A stretch of DNA of 64,000 nucleotides from Aphanothece hegewaldii CCALA 016. Its GTDB lineage: Bacteria; Cyanobacteriota; Cyanobacteriia; Cyanobacteriales; Microcystaceae. The position numbers and the translations under genes were made by a program. Each line of letters begins with the position of its first letter. Position 1 is the first letter of the stretch. Of the stretch, positions 18,763 to 27,068 are shown piece after piece. The notes under the pieces are model-generated. The model was given only the letters and a program-made list of their open reading frames with translations, searched no databases and had not been told where the DNA came from. The stretch is taken from contig NZ_PXOH01000011.1 of assembly GCF_003007785.1 (NCBI RefSeq), positions 80,178-144,177 on the forward strand. Direction: 5' to 3'.

Positions 18763-18859
18763 CAATAGGGGAAAATCTTGACGTTAGCATCAGTCCAATT
18801 ATTGAAAGAGTTGCTGTTTAATGATTTGCAAATATGCCGCGATCGCACTTTAAATTTAT
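18763..18859 (+). repeat. right copy of the egtC-egtB junction repeat
   Basis: 97 bp, the undeleted version of 15339-15420. Just upstream (about 18724-18762) a degenerate stretch reads like egtC residues SANIILSD (here SFANLILSD) joined by a deletion to the repeat, so the duplication originally included more of egtC. Confidence 0.88.
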
Positions 18860-20013
18860 TAGCAATCATTCCTAGTGATCTTTTCTCACAACAAATACAT
18901 CCTGATTTTAGTCCGATGGGTTGGCATTTTGCTCACATCGCTTATACAGAGGCATTCTGGATTTTAGAAAAATTTGCTACACTACCAGCTTTATTTCCCG
19001 AATATCGTCGATTATTTGCGGCTGATGGTTTACCGAAAACGGAACGACAAAAGTTACCCTCAATCGAATTTATCACAGAGTACTTAGATCTCGTCAGAAG
19101 TAAAGTTTTATTTTATTTAGAAATTGCACCCCTCGAAAAACAAGAACGATTTTGGCGATGGTTAATTCAGCACGAAAGTCAACATAATGAAACAATTTGT
19201 TATATTTTACAACTAACTAACCCCACAGGAAATTTAGCAAAAAAAGAACAAAAGAAAAATCCGTCTAAAAATTTCGGGGAAATGGTAGAAATTCCTTCTG
19301 GTGAGTTTATTATAGGAAATGATGGGATCGAAGCCCAAGATAATGAACGTCCCAGTTATCTTATAGAATTAGATACTTATTGGATCGATATTTATCCCGT
19401 GACTTGTGGGGAATATCGAGAATTTATGGAAACTGGGGGTTATCAAAAATCAGAATTTTGGTCGCCGGGGGGGTGGCAATGGAAAGAAAAACAAGCTATT
19501 TCTCAACCTTTATATTGGATAGATACACACCATCGAGATGATCATCCAGTGTATGGTGTGAGTTGGTATGAAGCACAAGCCTATGCTAACTTTGTGGGTA
19601 AACGTCTTCCAACAGAAATGGAATGGGAAAAAGCAGCAAGTTGGAATAGTCAAACACAACAAAAATATATTTATCCTTGGGGAGACATACAACTAGATCA
19701 AACACGATGTAACTTCGATCGATTAATAGGACATACTACCCCAGTAAATACTTATCCACAAGGTCAAAGTTTTTATGGTTGTTACGATATGTTAGGGAAT
19801 GTCTGGGAATGGACAGACTCATGGTTTAAAGGATATAGCGATTTTACACCTTATCCCTATCAAGGCTATTCTCAAGTTTATTTTGACAACCAACATCGAG
19901 TTTTACGGGGTGGAAGTTGGGTAACTTATCCTTGGATACTCCGTAATAGTTTTCGTAATTGGTATTATCCAACTGTACGCGAGATTTTTGCTGGTTTTCG
20001 TTGTGCGCGGTAA
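18778..20013 (+). CDS. egtB: ergothioneine biosynthesis sulfoxide synthase EgtB
   Basis: Non-haem iron enzyme that joins a cysteine or gamma-glutamylcysteine sulfur to hercynine using oxygen. 411 residues: an N-terminal DinB-like helical domain with iron ligands in MGWHFAH (His50) and QHESQHNE (His132, His136), then a formylglycine-generating-enzyme fold from about residue 165 (GEFIIGND ... VSWYEAQAYANFVGKRLPTEMEWEKAA ... LRGGSW). The start is TTG 18778, since a TAG lies in frame at 18765 and the DinB domain begins at once. It converges with sigF, with 5 bp between the stops. The EgtD methyltransferase is not in this window. Confidence 0.88.
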   Translation: MTLASVQLLKELLFNDLQICRDRTLNLLAIIPSDLFSQQIHPDFSPMGWHFAHIAYTEAFWILEKFATLPALFPEYRRLFAADGLPKTERQKLPSIEFITEYLDLVRSKVLFYLEIAPLEKQERFWRWLIQHESQHNETICYILQLTNPTGNLAKKEQKKNPSKNFGEMVEIPSGEFIIGNDGIEAQDNERPSYLIELDTYWIDIYPVTCGEYREFMETGGYQKSEFWSPGGWQWKEKQAISQPLYWIDTHHRDDHPVYGVSWYEAQAYANFVGKRLPTEMEWEKAASWNSQTQQKYIYPWGDIQLDQTRCNFDRLIGHTTPVNTYPQGQSFYGCYDMLGNVWEWTDSWFKGYSDFTPYPYQGYSQVYFDNQHRVLRGGSWVTYPWILRNSFRNWYYPTVREIFAGFRCAR

Positions 20014-20018
20014 AATAA

Positions 20019-20795
20019 CTAAAAGATTTCGGTTGTCATAGACTCTTTAAGGAGTTCTAAACCTTTTTTCACTCTTCGAGAAACGGTAACGACACTAATT
20101 CCAAGTTGTTCGGCGGTTTCTTTTTGGGTTAAGTCTTTTAGGAAAACAAATTCTAAGATACAACGGGTTCGATCTTCGAGTTGACTTAAAGCTTGTTGTA
20201 AACGGATGCGATCGTCTTGGGTTAACTGAAAGCTTTTACAACGAGGATCAGCAACAAGATCTCCTAAACTGGTTTGTCCGTCATCTTCATTATTAACAGA
20301 AACATCTAAACTAATCGGTTCTCGATTTTGGAAAGCTAATTTAATATCTTGCCATTCTTTGAGAGAAATTTCTAGAGCCTGAGAAATTTCTAGATCATTC
20401 GGCTGACGATTATACCGTATTTGATAGTCTCGACGGATATTCATCGCTTGTCTGCCCAATTCTTGCCAACGTCGCGGAATACGGACAGAATAGCCTTTAT
20501 CTCGTAGATAGTGTTGAATTTCACCTCGAATGTAAGGAATAGCGAAAGAACTAAACGCGTGTCCTTTATCTACGCTAAACCTTTCAATGGCACGAATTAA
20601 GCCTAAACAGCCGACTTGTAATAAGTCTTCATAATTTTCATTACACTGAGTTGTCCAATGATGCGCCTCCCTTCTAACTAATCCAAAATTCAATTCTAGA
20701 ATGCGATTTCGCAATGTGGTTTTACCGAATTTTTGATAGTCTTGGAATAATCTTAAGGTTTCGATTTTAAGGTTTTCGGGTGCAAGGACAGTCAT
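20019..20795 (-). CDS. sigF: RNA polymerase sigma factor SigF (group 3, SigB/F/G type)
   Basis: 258 residues. Region 2 is RNRILELNFGLVRREAHHW ... DLLQVGCLGLIRAIERF ... FSSFAIPYIRGEIQHYLRDKG; region 3 follows; region 4 is ALSQLEDRTRCILEFVFLKDLTQKETAEQLGISVVTVSRRVKKGLELL. The RGEIQHYLRD motif is typical of the B/F/G group. In Synechocystis SigF controls pilin genes, motility and surface properties. The 351-bp region upstream is shared with a divergent J-domain gene and carries two CRP-type sites. Confidence 0.9.
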   Translation of the reverse strand: MTVLAPENLKIETLRLFQDYQKFGKTTLRNRILELNFGLVRREAHHWTTQCNENYEDLLQVGCLGLIRAIERFSVDKGHAFSSFAIPYIRGEIQHYLRDKGYSVRIPRRWQELGRQAMNIRRDYQIRYNRQPNDLEISQALEISLKEWQDIKLAFQNREPISLDVSVNNEDDGQTSLGDLVADPRCKSFQLTQDDRIRLQQALSQLEDRTRCILEFVFLKDLTQKETAEQLGISVVTVSRRVKKGLELLKESMTTEIF

Positions 20796-21263
20796 AGCTC
20801 AATGAGTAATGTTAGGCGATCGGCTGTAAATTTCCGTTGACAATCTGCTTTAGTATTTTGAGTTTTATCAGAAAATATCAGAAACTAAAGTGTTGTTTTG
20901 GTTTTCTACATCCTTGGATTTATCTAAGTTTATGTTGGATATAAAGCAATTACAACGGCAGTTCTACCAGATTTAATCTTTACAGAATCTGATCATATAC
21001 ATGATTTTACTGAGAAGCTGCTGTTAAAATTTGCATAACTTAGTTTATTAATAAATAAGACCAATGGCAGTGATCGAGATCACCGTAAAGCTGTGATTTA
21101 TATCACAAGAAAAATGAAACAAAATGTAAACCTTTGAAAAGAAAAGATGATAGTAATGCTGTCGGCTCCTCTTGGGTTGACTCAGAAGATGTGGATCGTA
21201 GACAATATTACTGAGGTAGTTTTCGCGCCTTTTGCTGTAAAGTCAGATGTCGATAAATGTTTC
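20796..21263. other. sigF / J-domain gene divergent region
   Basis: About 470 bp without a recognised gene. It contains two palindromic CRP-type sites (21069-21107). An in-frame ATG at 21147 would lengthen the J-domain protein by 39 residues that look non-conserved. Confidence 0.5.
21069..21107. promoter_or_regulatory. two CRP-type (cAMP receptor) binding sites
   Basis: Site 1, 21069-21084: AGTGATCGAGATCACC. Site 2, 21092-21107: TGTGATTTATATCACA, which has both perfect half-sites TGTGA-N6-TCACA. The centres are 23 bp apart, about two helical turns. This matches the CRP/SyCRP1 consensus. Targets could be the J-domain gene downstream, sigF, or both. Confidence 0.7.
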
Positions 21264-21971
21264 ATGATTGACACCAATCACTATCAAACGCTAGAAATTA
21301 GTCAACAAGCCACTCAACAAGAAATTAAAAACGCTTATCGAAGGTTGGTTAAACAGTTTCACCCAGATAGCCTAGAAGAAACAGCCAGTCATGAGAGAAT
21401 TATTGAAATTAATGCAGCTTATGAAATCTTAGGAGATCCTAAACATCGCCAAGTTTACGATCGTCAAATAAATCAAAGTGAAAATTATCTTGTAGCAACT
21501 CAACGTCAACAACGAACAGCAGACGCTCAAAAACAATATCAACGCGATCGAGCAGCGCAAAAAGACACTGAATTTTATATCAGTCAATGGTATCAAAAAA
21601 TCTACTTACCCCTGAATCGTCTCATCAACCAAATTCTTAACTCACTTCCTAAAAAAATCGAGGATTTATCAGCCGATCCCTTTGATGATGAATTGATGGA
21701 ACAGTTCCAAGCTTATCTTGAAAAGTGTCGTACTCATCTTCAAAAAGCTAAACAGATATTTTCGTCACAACCAAACCCGTCTAAACTAGCTAAAGCTGCG
21801 GCTCATTTTTATCATTGTCTTAATCAAATTAGCGATGGAATAGATGAATTAGAACGCTTTACCTTGAGCTATGATGATCATGCGCTTCATACTGGACAAG
21901 AGTTATTTAGAATTGCATCTAGCCTCAAACGAGAAGCACAACACGCGACTTTGAAGTATTATTCTCAGTAG
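21264..21971 (+). CDS. J-domain (DnaJ-like) protein
   Basis: 235 residues from ATG 21264. The J domain fills residues 1-70 (NHYQTLEISQQATQQEIKNAYRRL, HPD intact in VKQFHPDSLEE, then AAYEILGDPKHRQVYDR). The rest is helical, without the Gly/Phe, zinc-finger or C-terminal substrate domains of DnaJ, so this is a type III J protein that recruits DnaK to a special client. It is followed after 18 bp by a membrane protein gene, probably in the same operon. Two CRP-type sites lie 160-195 bp upstream. Confidence 0.85.
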   Translation: MIDTNHYQTLEISQQATQQEIKNAYRRLVKQFHPDSLEETASHERIIEINAAYEILGDPKHRQVYDRQINQSENYLVATQRQQRTADAQKQYQRDRAAQKDTEFYISQWYQKIYLPLNRLINQILNSLPKKIEDLSADPFDDELMEQFQAYLEKCRTHLQKAKQIFSSQPNPSKLAKAAAHFYHCLNQISDGIDELERFTLSYDDHALHTGQELFRIASSLKREAQHATLKYYSQ

Positions 21972-21989
21972 GCAGTTACCGTAATTACC

Positions 21990-22835
21990 TTGAAAAACTT
22001 GATCACCTTTTCTCTAAAAGAGAGTATATTAAACAAAAAGAAGCCTTATCAGAAATTTCACGTACCACTTGTGTCAGTTTCCAAGAAGTCACCGATTTAT
22101 CTAAAAGTTAATCCGTCTGTAGCGCGTCAGTTTCGTCACGTGATCAAACGCCTTGCTCACAAAAGATTCCGTAAGTTATTAACTTGGTTTCTTTTAGCAA
22201 TGGGTATTTTAATGATGTTGGCGTGGAACTGGAAATTAGTGATTTCTACAAGCTCAGGCATCGGTTTAATGTGGTTAGTTTATGCTGGATTAGATTGGAA
22301 TTGGCGACGACAATGGAAGCACTTGTTACCTTTTTTTAAAGGCTATAAGGGTAAACTGACATTAGCCGTGGGAAGTGGCGGTCTGGCGGCGATTAGTACT
22401 TATCTTGTTGCTTCGATTTGGGCTGATTCAGAAAATCGCTGGTTAGCAACAGGGACTATCATACAAGGTGTGGCAACTCTTTCGACACTTATTCTTGTTT
22501 TGTGGCAAATGTTAACAGTTCAACATCAAAGCGATGAAACAAAGTTTGAGAATTGGTTAAGCGAGTTGACGGCGCAAGATAGTCTCAAACGATTAATTGC
22601 TGTACGACAATTAACAAATTTAGTGAACCAAGGCGGTTTACCTTTAAGCTATCAGCAGCAATTAAGTGATTATTTTCGGCTCATGTTGCGATCAGAGCAA
22701 GATGACTCAGTACGCGATGCTTTACTTGATAGTCTTGGAACATGGAATACTCAACCTTCTTTAGAGGTAGGTCAACCCTTACAAATTCCTGTTTCTTTGA
22801 AACGTTCTCTCAATCGTGTTGCTCGTCCCATCTAG
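21990..22835 (+). CDS. conserved cyanobacterial membrane protein with helical-repeat C-terminus
   Basis: 281 residues from TTG 21990. A basic N-terminus (about 70 residues) is followed by hydrophobic spans near 63-95 (LLTWFLLAMGILMMLAW and ISTSSGIGLMWLVYAGL), then two more near 122-165 (LTLAVGSGGLAAISTYLVASIWA, GVATLSTLILVLWQML). A soluble C-terminus (LKRLIAVRQLTNLV ... VRDALLDSLG) resembles an armadillo/HEAT-like unit. Cyanobacteria often annotate this as an armadillo-type fold protein. Function unknown; the adjacent J-domain gene suggests a shared role. Confidence 0.65.
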   Translation: MKNLITFSLKESILNKKKPYQKFHVPLVSVSKKSPIYLKVNPSVARQFRHVIKRLAHKRFRKLLTWFLLAMGILMMLAWNWKLVISTSSGIGLMWLVYAGLDWNWRRQWKHLLPFFKGYKGKLTLAVGSGGLAAISTYLVASIWADSENRWLATGTIIQGVATLSTLILVLWQMLTVQHQSDETKFENWLSELTAQDSLKRLIAVRQLTNLVNQGGLPLSYQQQLSDYFRLMLRSEQDDSVRDALLDSLGTWNTQPSLEVGQPLQIPVSLKRSLNRVARPI

Positions 22836-23185
22836 TTTGATAAAATCGAGCATAACATCAGCAAAATATGTTAATAAGGAAAGATATCATCAATAAATTT
22901 TAAGTGATTTCACATCACGCTTTGTCAGCCTTTCTCTGTATCACAGAAGATAGGCACTCTGTTGATGACAATTAAGATAGTTTGATGACATTAGAGGATG
23001 TTCCATTGGACTAATCTCTCTTCAAAGTTTAGAAAAGTTCAAAATACAAAAATGGTGAAAGCTTGATATTTTTAGAAAAAAAATGCTTCAATGAAAGAAA
23101 AATATTGCTAACTTAGAGAAAGAAAAATCTCTAATATAAGTAAACAAGTGTACTAGCCTATGGGGTAGTTGATGAACTCTAGTCG

Positions 23186-23215
23186 TCTTGAGATTTCCAG
23201 TCTTGAGATTTCCAG
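23186..23215. repeat. 15-bp tandem repeat, TCTTGAGATTTCCAG x2
   Basis: Two perfect copies plus a partial third (TCTTGAGCTTTTCA from 23216). Confidence 0.9.
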
Positions 23216-23309
23216 TCTTGAGCTTTTCATTAGACGAGAAATTAAAAAGCGGCTTGCTCGTTTTTTAGAGTGGTGAAAGAGCATATTTTGTGATCTCAAT
23301 CTCTCTTTT

Positions 23310-23350
23310 AAGACAAGCTCTTTCAAGACAAGCTCTTTCAAGACAAGATG
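23310..23350. repeat. 15-bp tandem repeat, AAGACAAGCTCTTTC x2
   Basis: Two perfect copies (23310-23324, 23325-23339) and a partial third. The reverse complement shares GTCTTGA with the array at 23186, so the two arrays are loosely inverted about a 95-bp centre. Confidence 0.9.
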
Positions 23351-23383
23351 CGGCTATAGCAATTTAGCGGCTTGAACAAAAGT

Positions 23384-23433
23384 GAATTCATATATGAATT
23401 CAAAAATGAAATTGTTTTCCCCTAGGAAACAAT
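23384..23433. promoter_or_regulatory. palindrome and hairpin in the sigA leader
   Basis: An 18-bp perfect palindrome (23384-23401) is followed by an inverted repeat ATTGTTT/AAACAAT with TCC/GGA inside (23411-23433). The distance to the sigA start is about 260 bp. Confidence 0.5.
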
Positions 23434-23691
23434 ACTCAATTTCTCAGAGGTTACTATGGATAGGTTTACCATGAAAAAAATAAAGACAAAAAGATTAGTT
23501 GGCAATAATTGCATCGAGCTATTAAGATTTAATCAAAAATCTTTCCCCATTTGTTGTAATCAAAGCTACAATCAGATAGGTCGATCGCTATGATCAGTAA
23601 GACCACTGACTGATCTAGTCATGGTATCAACATTATTTAATCAACTTAATTTAAAGAGTGAAAGCAGGATAAGGAGTAAGAGGAAAACGGC

Positions 23692-24825
23692 ATGACGCAG
23701 GCCAACGATGTACTCGCCACTATGACTGAACCTCAGATGATGGACTGGGATTTCATTGATGAGGGCATTGATGAAATAGATGCAATGGACGACGATTTAG
23801 AAGACGTAGGAGAAGCAGACGGGAAAAAACCTCGTAAGCTGACTGCTAAGAGTCGTCGAGATCAAGGACGGAGAAAGCCTTATACAGAGGATTCAATTCG
23901 GATATATTTACAAGAAATTGGACGAATTCGACTGCTCAGGGCAGAAGAAGAAATCGAACTCGCTCGTAAAATTGCCGATTTACTTGAGTTAGAGCGACTT
24001 TTTGAACAACTCAGAAAACGGTTAGGTCATTTTCCGACTGATAAGGAATGGGCCCAAGCAGTGGGTATGGAATACCCCGCATTTAAGCGTCGTCTGTATT
24101 TAGGACGGAAAGCTAAAGATAAGATGGTTCAGTCAAACCTACGTCTTGTCGTTTCCATCGCCAAAAAATATATGAATCGCGGGTTGTCCTTTCAAGATTT
24201 AATTCAAGAAGGCTCTTTAGGATTGATTCGGGCGGCGGAAAAATTTGATCATGAAAAAGGGTATAAGTTTTCGACTTATGCGACATGGTGGATTCGTCAG
24301 GCAATAACAAGAGCGATCGCTGATCAATCTCGCACGATTCGTTTACCCGTTCACCTTTACGAAACTATCTCACGCATTAAAAAAACGACAAAAATTCTTT
24401 CTCAAGAAATGCGCCGTAAACCCACTGAGGAAGAAATAGCGACGCGAATGGAAATGACGATCGAGAAATTACGTTTTATTGCTAAATCAGCACAATTACC
24501 GATTTCTCTAGAAACGCCCATTGGTAAAGAAGAAGATTCTCGTTTAGGAGATTTTATCGAAGCGGATGGCGAAACTCCAGAAGATGAAGTCTCAAAAAAT
24601 TTATTGAGAGAAGATTTAGAAAACGTCTTAGATACTTTATCTCCAAGAGAACGAGATGTTTTACGCCTGCGATATGGTTTAGATGATGGACGAATGAAGA
24701 CTTTAGAGGAAATTGGACAAATTTTCAACGTCACTCGTGAGAGAATTCGTCAGATTGAAGCGAAGGCTTTACGGAAACTGCGTCATCCAAATCGGAATAG
24801 TATTTTAAAAGAGTACATTCGTTAA
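23692..24825 (+). CDS. sigA: principal RNA polymerase sigma factor SigA (RpoD)
   Basis: Group 1 sigma-70, 377 residues. Acidic N-terminus with a D/E run (about 22-45), region 1.2 ([17 protein letters not shown]), the region 2 core ([51 protein letters not shown]), region 3 and region 4 with [15 protein letters not shown] and the helix-turn-helix [19 protein letters not shown]. The length and N-terminus match the cyanobacterial housekeeping factor rather than group 2 factors. It has its own terminator (24847-24874) and a long upstream leader. Confidence 0.93.
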   Translation: MTQANDVLATMTEPQMMDWDFIDEGIDEIDAMDDDLEDVGEADGKKPRKLTAKSRRDQGRRKPYTEDSIRIYLQEIGRIRLLRAEEEIELARKIADLLELERLFEQLRKRLGHFPTDKEWAQAVGMEYPAFKRRLYLGRKAKDKMVQSNLRLVVSIAKKYMNRGLSFQDLIQEGSLGLIRAAEKFDHEKGYKFSTYATWWIRQAITRAIADQSRTIRLPVHLYETISRIKKTTKILSQEMRRKPTEEEIATRMEMTIEKLRFIAKSAQLPISLETPIGKEEDSRLGDFIEADGETPEDEVSKNLLREDLENVLDTLSPRERDVLRLRYGLDDGRMKTLEEIGQIFNVTRERIRQIEAKALRKLRHPNRNSILKEYIR

Positions 24826-24846
24826 TACTAGACTAAGATCAGTTAG

Positions 24847-24874
24847 AAGCTAGGTGTTATAACCTAGCTTTTTT
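24847..24874 (+). terminator. intrinsic terminator of sigA
   Basis: 9-bp perfect stem AAGCTAGGT / ACCTAGCTT with a 6-nt loop, running into six T residues (24869-24874), 22 bp after the sigA stop. Confidence 0.9.
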
Positions 24875-25145
24875 GGTTGTTGAGACCGATTTTTTAGGGG
24901 CAGTAAGTTTTATCTAAAACCTGCTCTAAGGTGACAATCTGATCTTGGGGAATTTCAACGCCAATTAAAATAGACATTGATTCAGAAGCGTCTGAATAAC
25001 ATTCGGCAAAGATTTCTTGTAAATAAGGTTTCAGACTGGGGCTATCCTTAAGTAACTTTTGAATATGATTACGAAAAGTCGTGATTTCAGCTTTCCAACC
25101 TCGCTCACAACGTTCTCGTTCTGATTCCCAGTAAACCAACTTTAG

Positions 25146-25300
25146 TGAAGCACCCATGCGTAAACGCACGGGCTTCCTAGACTCAATTCGGTTACGAATT
25201 GATGCGCTGCATTTCAACAGCATTCTTAGGCGTAGATTCCTGTCCTTCCGACAGTATTTTTAGTTCAGAGAAAGCTAACAAATTGTGACAAGCATTAATG
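25146..25300 (-). ncRNA. probable omega RNA (reRNA) region of TnpB copy 1
   Basis: In characterised TnpB elements the guide RNA scaffold covers the end of tnpB and the right end, with the guide taken from flanking DNA. Here that corresponds to 25300 down to 25146, containing the hairpin CCCGTGCG/CGCATGGG. The flank would supply a guide beginning CTAAAGTTGG (or TAAAGTTGG). Placement follows family knowledge, not a seen promoter. Confidence 0.45.
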
Positions 25301-26334
25301 TCTCTGTCATGATGTACATGGCACTCAGGACAATCCCATTCTCTATCTTTTAAAGTTAAATCTTCTTTGATATATCCACACCTACTGCATCTTTTAGAAC
25401 TAGGAAAGAATCTATCAACTCGATGTATCTCACAGCCGTATAACTCTCCTTTATATTCTAAAAGATTTAGGAATTGTCCCCAAGCCACATCAGATATTTG
25501 CTTAGATAACTTACGGTTTTTGACCATCCCTTTAATGTTTAAGTCTTCACAACTAATTGCTTGGTTTTCGCATACTAGCTTCAGACTGATTTTATGTTGA
25601 TAGTCTAATCGCTGATTGGCAACTTTTTCATGGATTCGGGCTACAGTTAGCCTAGCTTTGTTTCTATTGTTTGACTCTTTGGCTTTTCGACTTAACCTCC
25701 TCTGTCTAATTTTTAATCGTCTTAAAGATTTTTTAAAGTATCTAGGATTAGGGAATTTTTCAGGTTTCGAGGTAATGCAGAAATCTTTTAATCCTAAATC
25801 TAATCCTATTTTTTCTCCATTTAAAGGAGCCTTTGGAAGAGCCTGCTCAGTTAATATTGATGCAAAATATTTACCCGATGGAGTCTTGCTAATTGTAACA
25901 CTTTTAATCGTTCCTTCTATTTCTCGGTGGATGACCATATAGATAGCATCCATTTTTGGAAGTTTCAGTTTATTATCTTCCGTAATGGAAAAATGTTGAG
26001 GAACCCTAAATGATTGACGATTTGACTTCCTTTTGAATCTAGGAAACTTCCCTAACTTTTTAAAGAACCGCGTAAAAGCAGATTCAAGGTCTTTTAAAGT
26101 TTGCTGTAAAGACTGAGAATTCACTTCACTTAACCAGTCAAATTCGCGTTTTAGTTTAACAAGCAAGTTAGCCCATTCTTTATATCTAAAATGCTTTTTA
26201 GATTCAGCATAGATATCAGTGGTCACTCTTATAAAATGATTGTAAACAAAGCGTGAACATCCAAAACATTTAGCTAAAAATGCTTGCTGTTCTTGATTTG
26301 GATAAATCCTAAATTTATACGCTTTGTTACCCAT
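25192..26334 (-). CDS. tnpB: RNA-guided endonuclease TnpB (copy 1)
   Basis: 380 residues with an N-terminal helix-turn-helix (KFRIYPNQEQQAFLAKCFGCSRFVYN), central OrfB_IS605 domain and C-terminal RuvC/zinc-finger region. The RuvC triad is intact: Asp179 in GLDLGLKDF, Glu263 in SCEDLNIKG, Asp345 in HHDRDINA. Zinc ligands are C316/C319 and C335/C338. TnpB cuts DNA next to a TAM under guidance of an RNA from the element's right end and helps keep the element in place. It is only distantly related to the second TnpB at 56958. Confidence 0.92.
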   Translation of the reverse strand: MGNKAYKFRIYPNQEQQAFLAKCFGCSRFVYNHFIRVTTDIYAESKKHFRYKEWANLLVKLKREFDWLSEVNSQSLQQTLKDLESAFTRFFKKLGKFPRFKRKSNRQSFRVPQHFSITEDNKLKLPKMDAIYMVIHREIEGTIKSVTISKTPSGKYFASILTEQALPKAPLNGEKIGLDLGLKDFCITSKPEKFPNPRYFKKSLRRLKIRQRRLSRKAKESNNRNKARLTVARIHEKVANQRLDYQHKISLKLVCENQAISCEDLNIKGMVKNRKLSKQISDVAWGQFLNLLEYKGELYGCEIHRVDRFFPSSKRCSRCGYIKEDLTLKDREWDCPECHVHHDRDINACHNLLAFSELKILSEGQESTPKNAVEMQRINS

Positions 26335-26706
26335 TCTTGTTACCTCCGTTCACTGATTCTAGCACACATTTATCTAATGTATGCTAAAAAGATAAGTTGC
26401 CGCCTCTCATGAGGGGCTATGTGGGGAATTATTTCCGCACCTTGTAAGCCCCGTCCCACGATTGAAATCGCGGGTGTTCACGGCGGGCATAAATGTTCTA
26501 AAAGTCGGATTAACAGACTAGAAAGTGCGCGTTTCTCACTTTTGCCCATGTCTTCCAACTCTTCAAATAGGTTTACCCAGTCTACTGCTGAATACTTTTC
26601 ATCCCTCAATTGTTCTAGGGTTGTTTCTATCCAGAGAGCATAATCTTGATTGTATAGAGTAGGAAAAGTTGGGTGTGTTGGTTTGGCCATAAAAAAAGCC
26701 ACTCTA

Positions 26707-27066
26707 TTAATTCACCGTTTTTTCATTTCCTTGGATCAATAACTGGATACCCAGTAAAATTAAACCAAAGGTCACAAAAACAAAAATAAAGGTCGCTAAA
26801 GAAGAAAGTCCCATCACCAACGTCCGAACGGCAGTCGCAATTTTAAAAGCCAGTTGACTATCAGCCGTCACAGGTTTAGCAGCAAAGGTCGTAATAATCG
26901 CAGAAGTCAAATAATATAAAAAGTAAGTTAAACCACCAGAAATAACAGCCCCTAGAAAACAGCGTAAAGGCGTAACTTTTTCGTTTTCTTCAACTGGTTT
27001 AACTTTTTTTTCAATTGGTGTAACTTTAGGTTGGGTCGATGGAGTGGGTTCAGTCATAATCATCAC
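26707..27066 (-). CDS. DUF3082 membrane protein
   Basis: About 116-119 residues; start uncertain among GTG 27066, ATG 27063 and ATG 27057 (MTEPTPSTQ), the last best fitting an AAAGGTGA site. A polar Pro/Lys-rich N-terminus precedes two hydrophobic spans (CFLGAVISGGLTYFLYYL with SAIITTFAA, and SSLATFIFVFVTFGLILLGIQLLIQG). This matches cyanobacterial DUF3082, usually found next to ispE as here. Function unknown. Last gene of the mraY-rsmA-ispE operon. Confidence 0.82.
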   Translation of the reverse strand: MMIMTEPTPSTQPKVTPIEKKVKPVEENEKVTPLRCFLGAVISGGLTYFLYYLTSAIITTFAAKPVTADSQLAFKIATAVRTLVMGLSSLATFIFVFVTFGLILLGIQLLIQGNEKTVN

Positions 27067-27068
27067 CT

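Larger units (their letters stand above)
22836..23691. other. 856-bp repeat-rich region upstream of sigA
   Basis: No convincing gene. It contains two arrays of 15-bp tandem repeats (23186-23215 and 23310-23339), a perfect 18-bp palindrome GAATTCATATATGAATTC at 23384-23401, and a hairpin ATTGTTT...AAACAAT at 23411-23433. It probably holds the sigA promoters and a long leader. Confidence 0.6.
25145..26489 (-). mobile_element. TnpB-only IS200/IS605-type element (IS1341-like) in DUF29 gene
   Basis: 1344-bp element, ends known to one base (25145-26488 or 25146-26489). Subterminal hairpins are visible: CCCGCGA ... TCGTGGG at the tnpB 5' side (26455-26475) and CCCGTGCG-TTTA-CGCATGGG at the 3' side (25153-25172). 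There is no target duplication, as expected for single-strand transposition. The flank on the tnpB 5' side reads ATTTA or TTTAT, the probable target/TAM. No tnpA is present, so it would depend on a TnpA in trans. The 3' part of tnpB and the right end probably encode the omega RNA. Confidence 0.85.
24894..26690 (-). pseudogene. DUF29 family protein, interrupted by a TnpB transposon
   Basis: The 5' part (26690 down to 26490; ALWIETTLEQLRDEKYSAVDW ... ELEDMGKSEKRALSSLLIRLLEHL) and the 3' part (25145 down to 24894; LKLVYWESERERCERGW ... DSPSLKPYLQEIF) join in frame as the usual DUF29 core LLEHLLKLVYW once the 1344-bp element is removed. No other lesion is visible, so the insertion looks young. 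DUF29 proteins are common cyanobacterial proteins of unknown function, often present in many copies. As it stands the gene ends 4 codons after the junction (LCPP then stop). Confidence 0.9.

Noticed and set aside
22902..22916. GTGATTTCACATCAC as a third CRP site
   Set aside because: The half-site spacing is 7 rather than 6 bases and no gene starts nearby.
23153..23341. Minus-strand ORF with repeated LKELV and SRLEI pentads upstream of sigA
   Set aside because: The pentads are simply the 15-bp tandem repeats read in frame; no start signal, no recognisable protein and no spacing fit to neighbours.
23186..23350. CRISPR-like array
   Set aside because: Repeats are 15 bp and contiguous without spacers.
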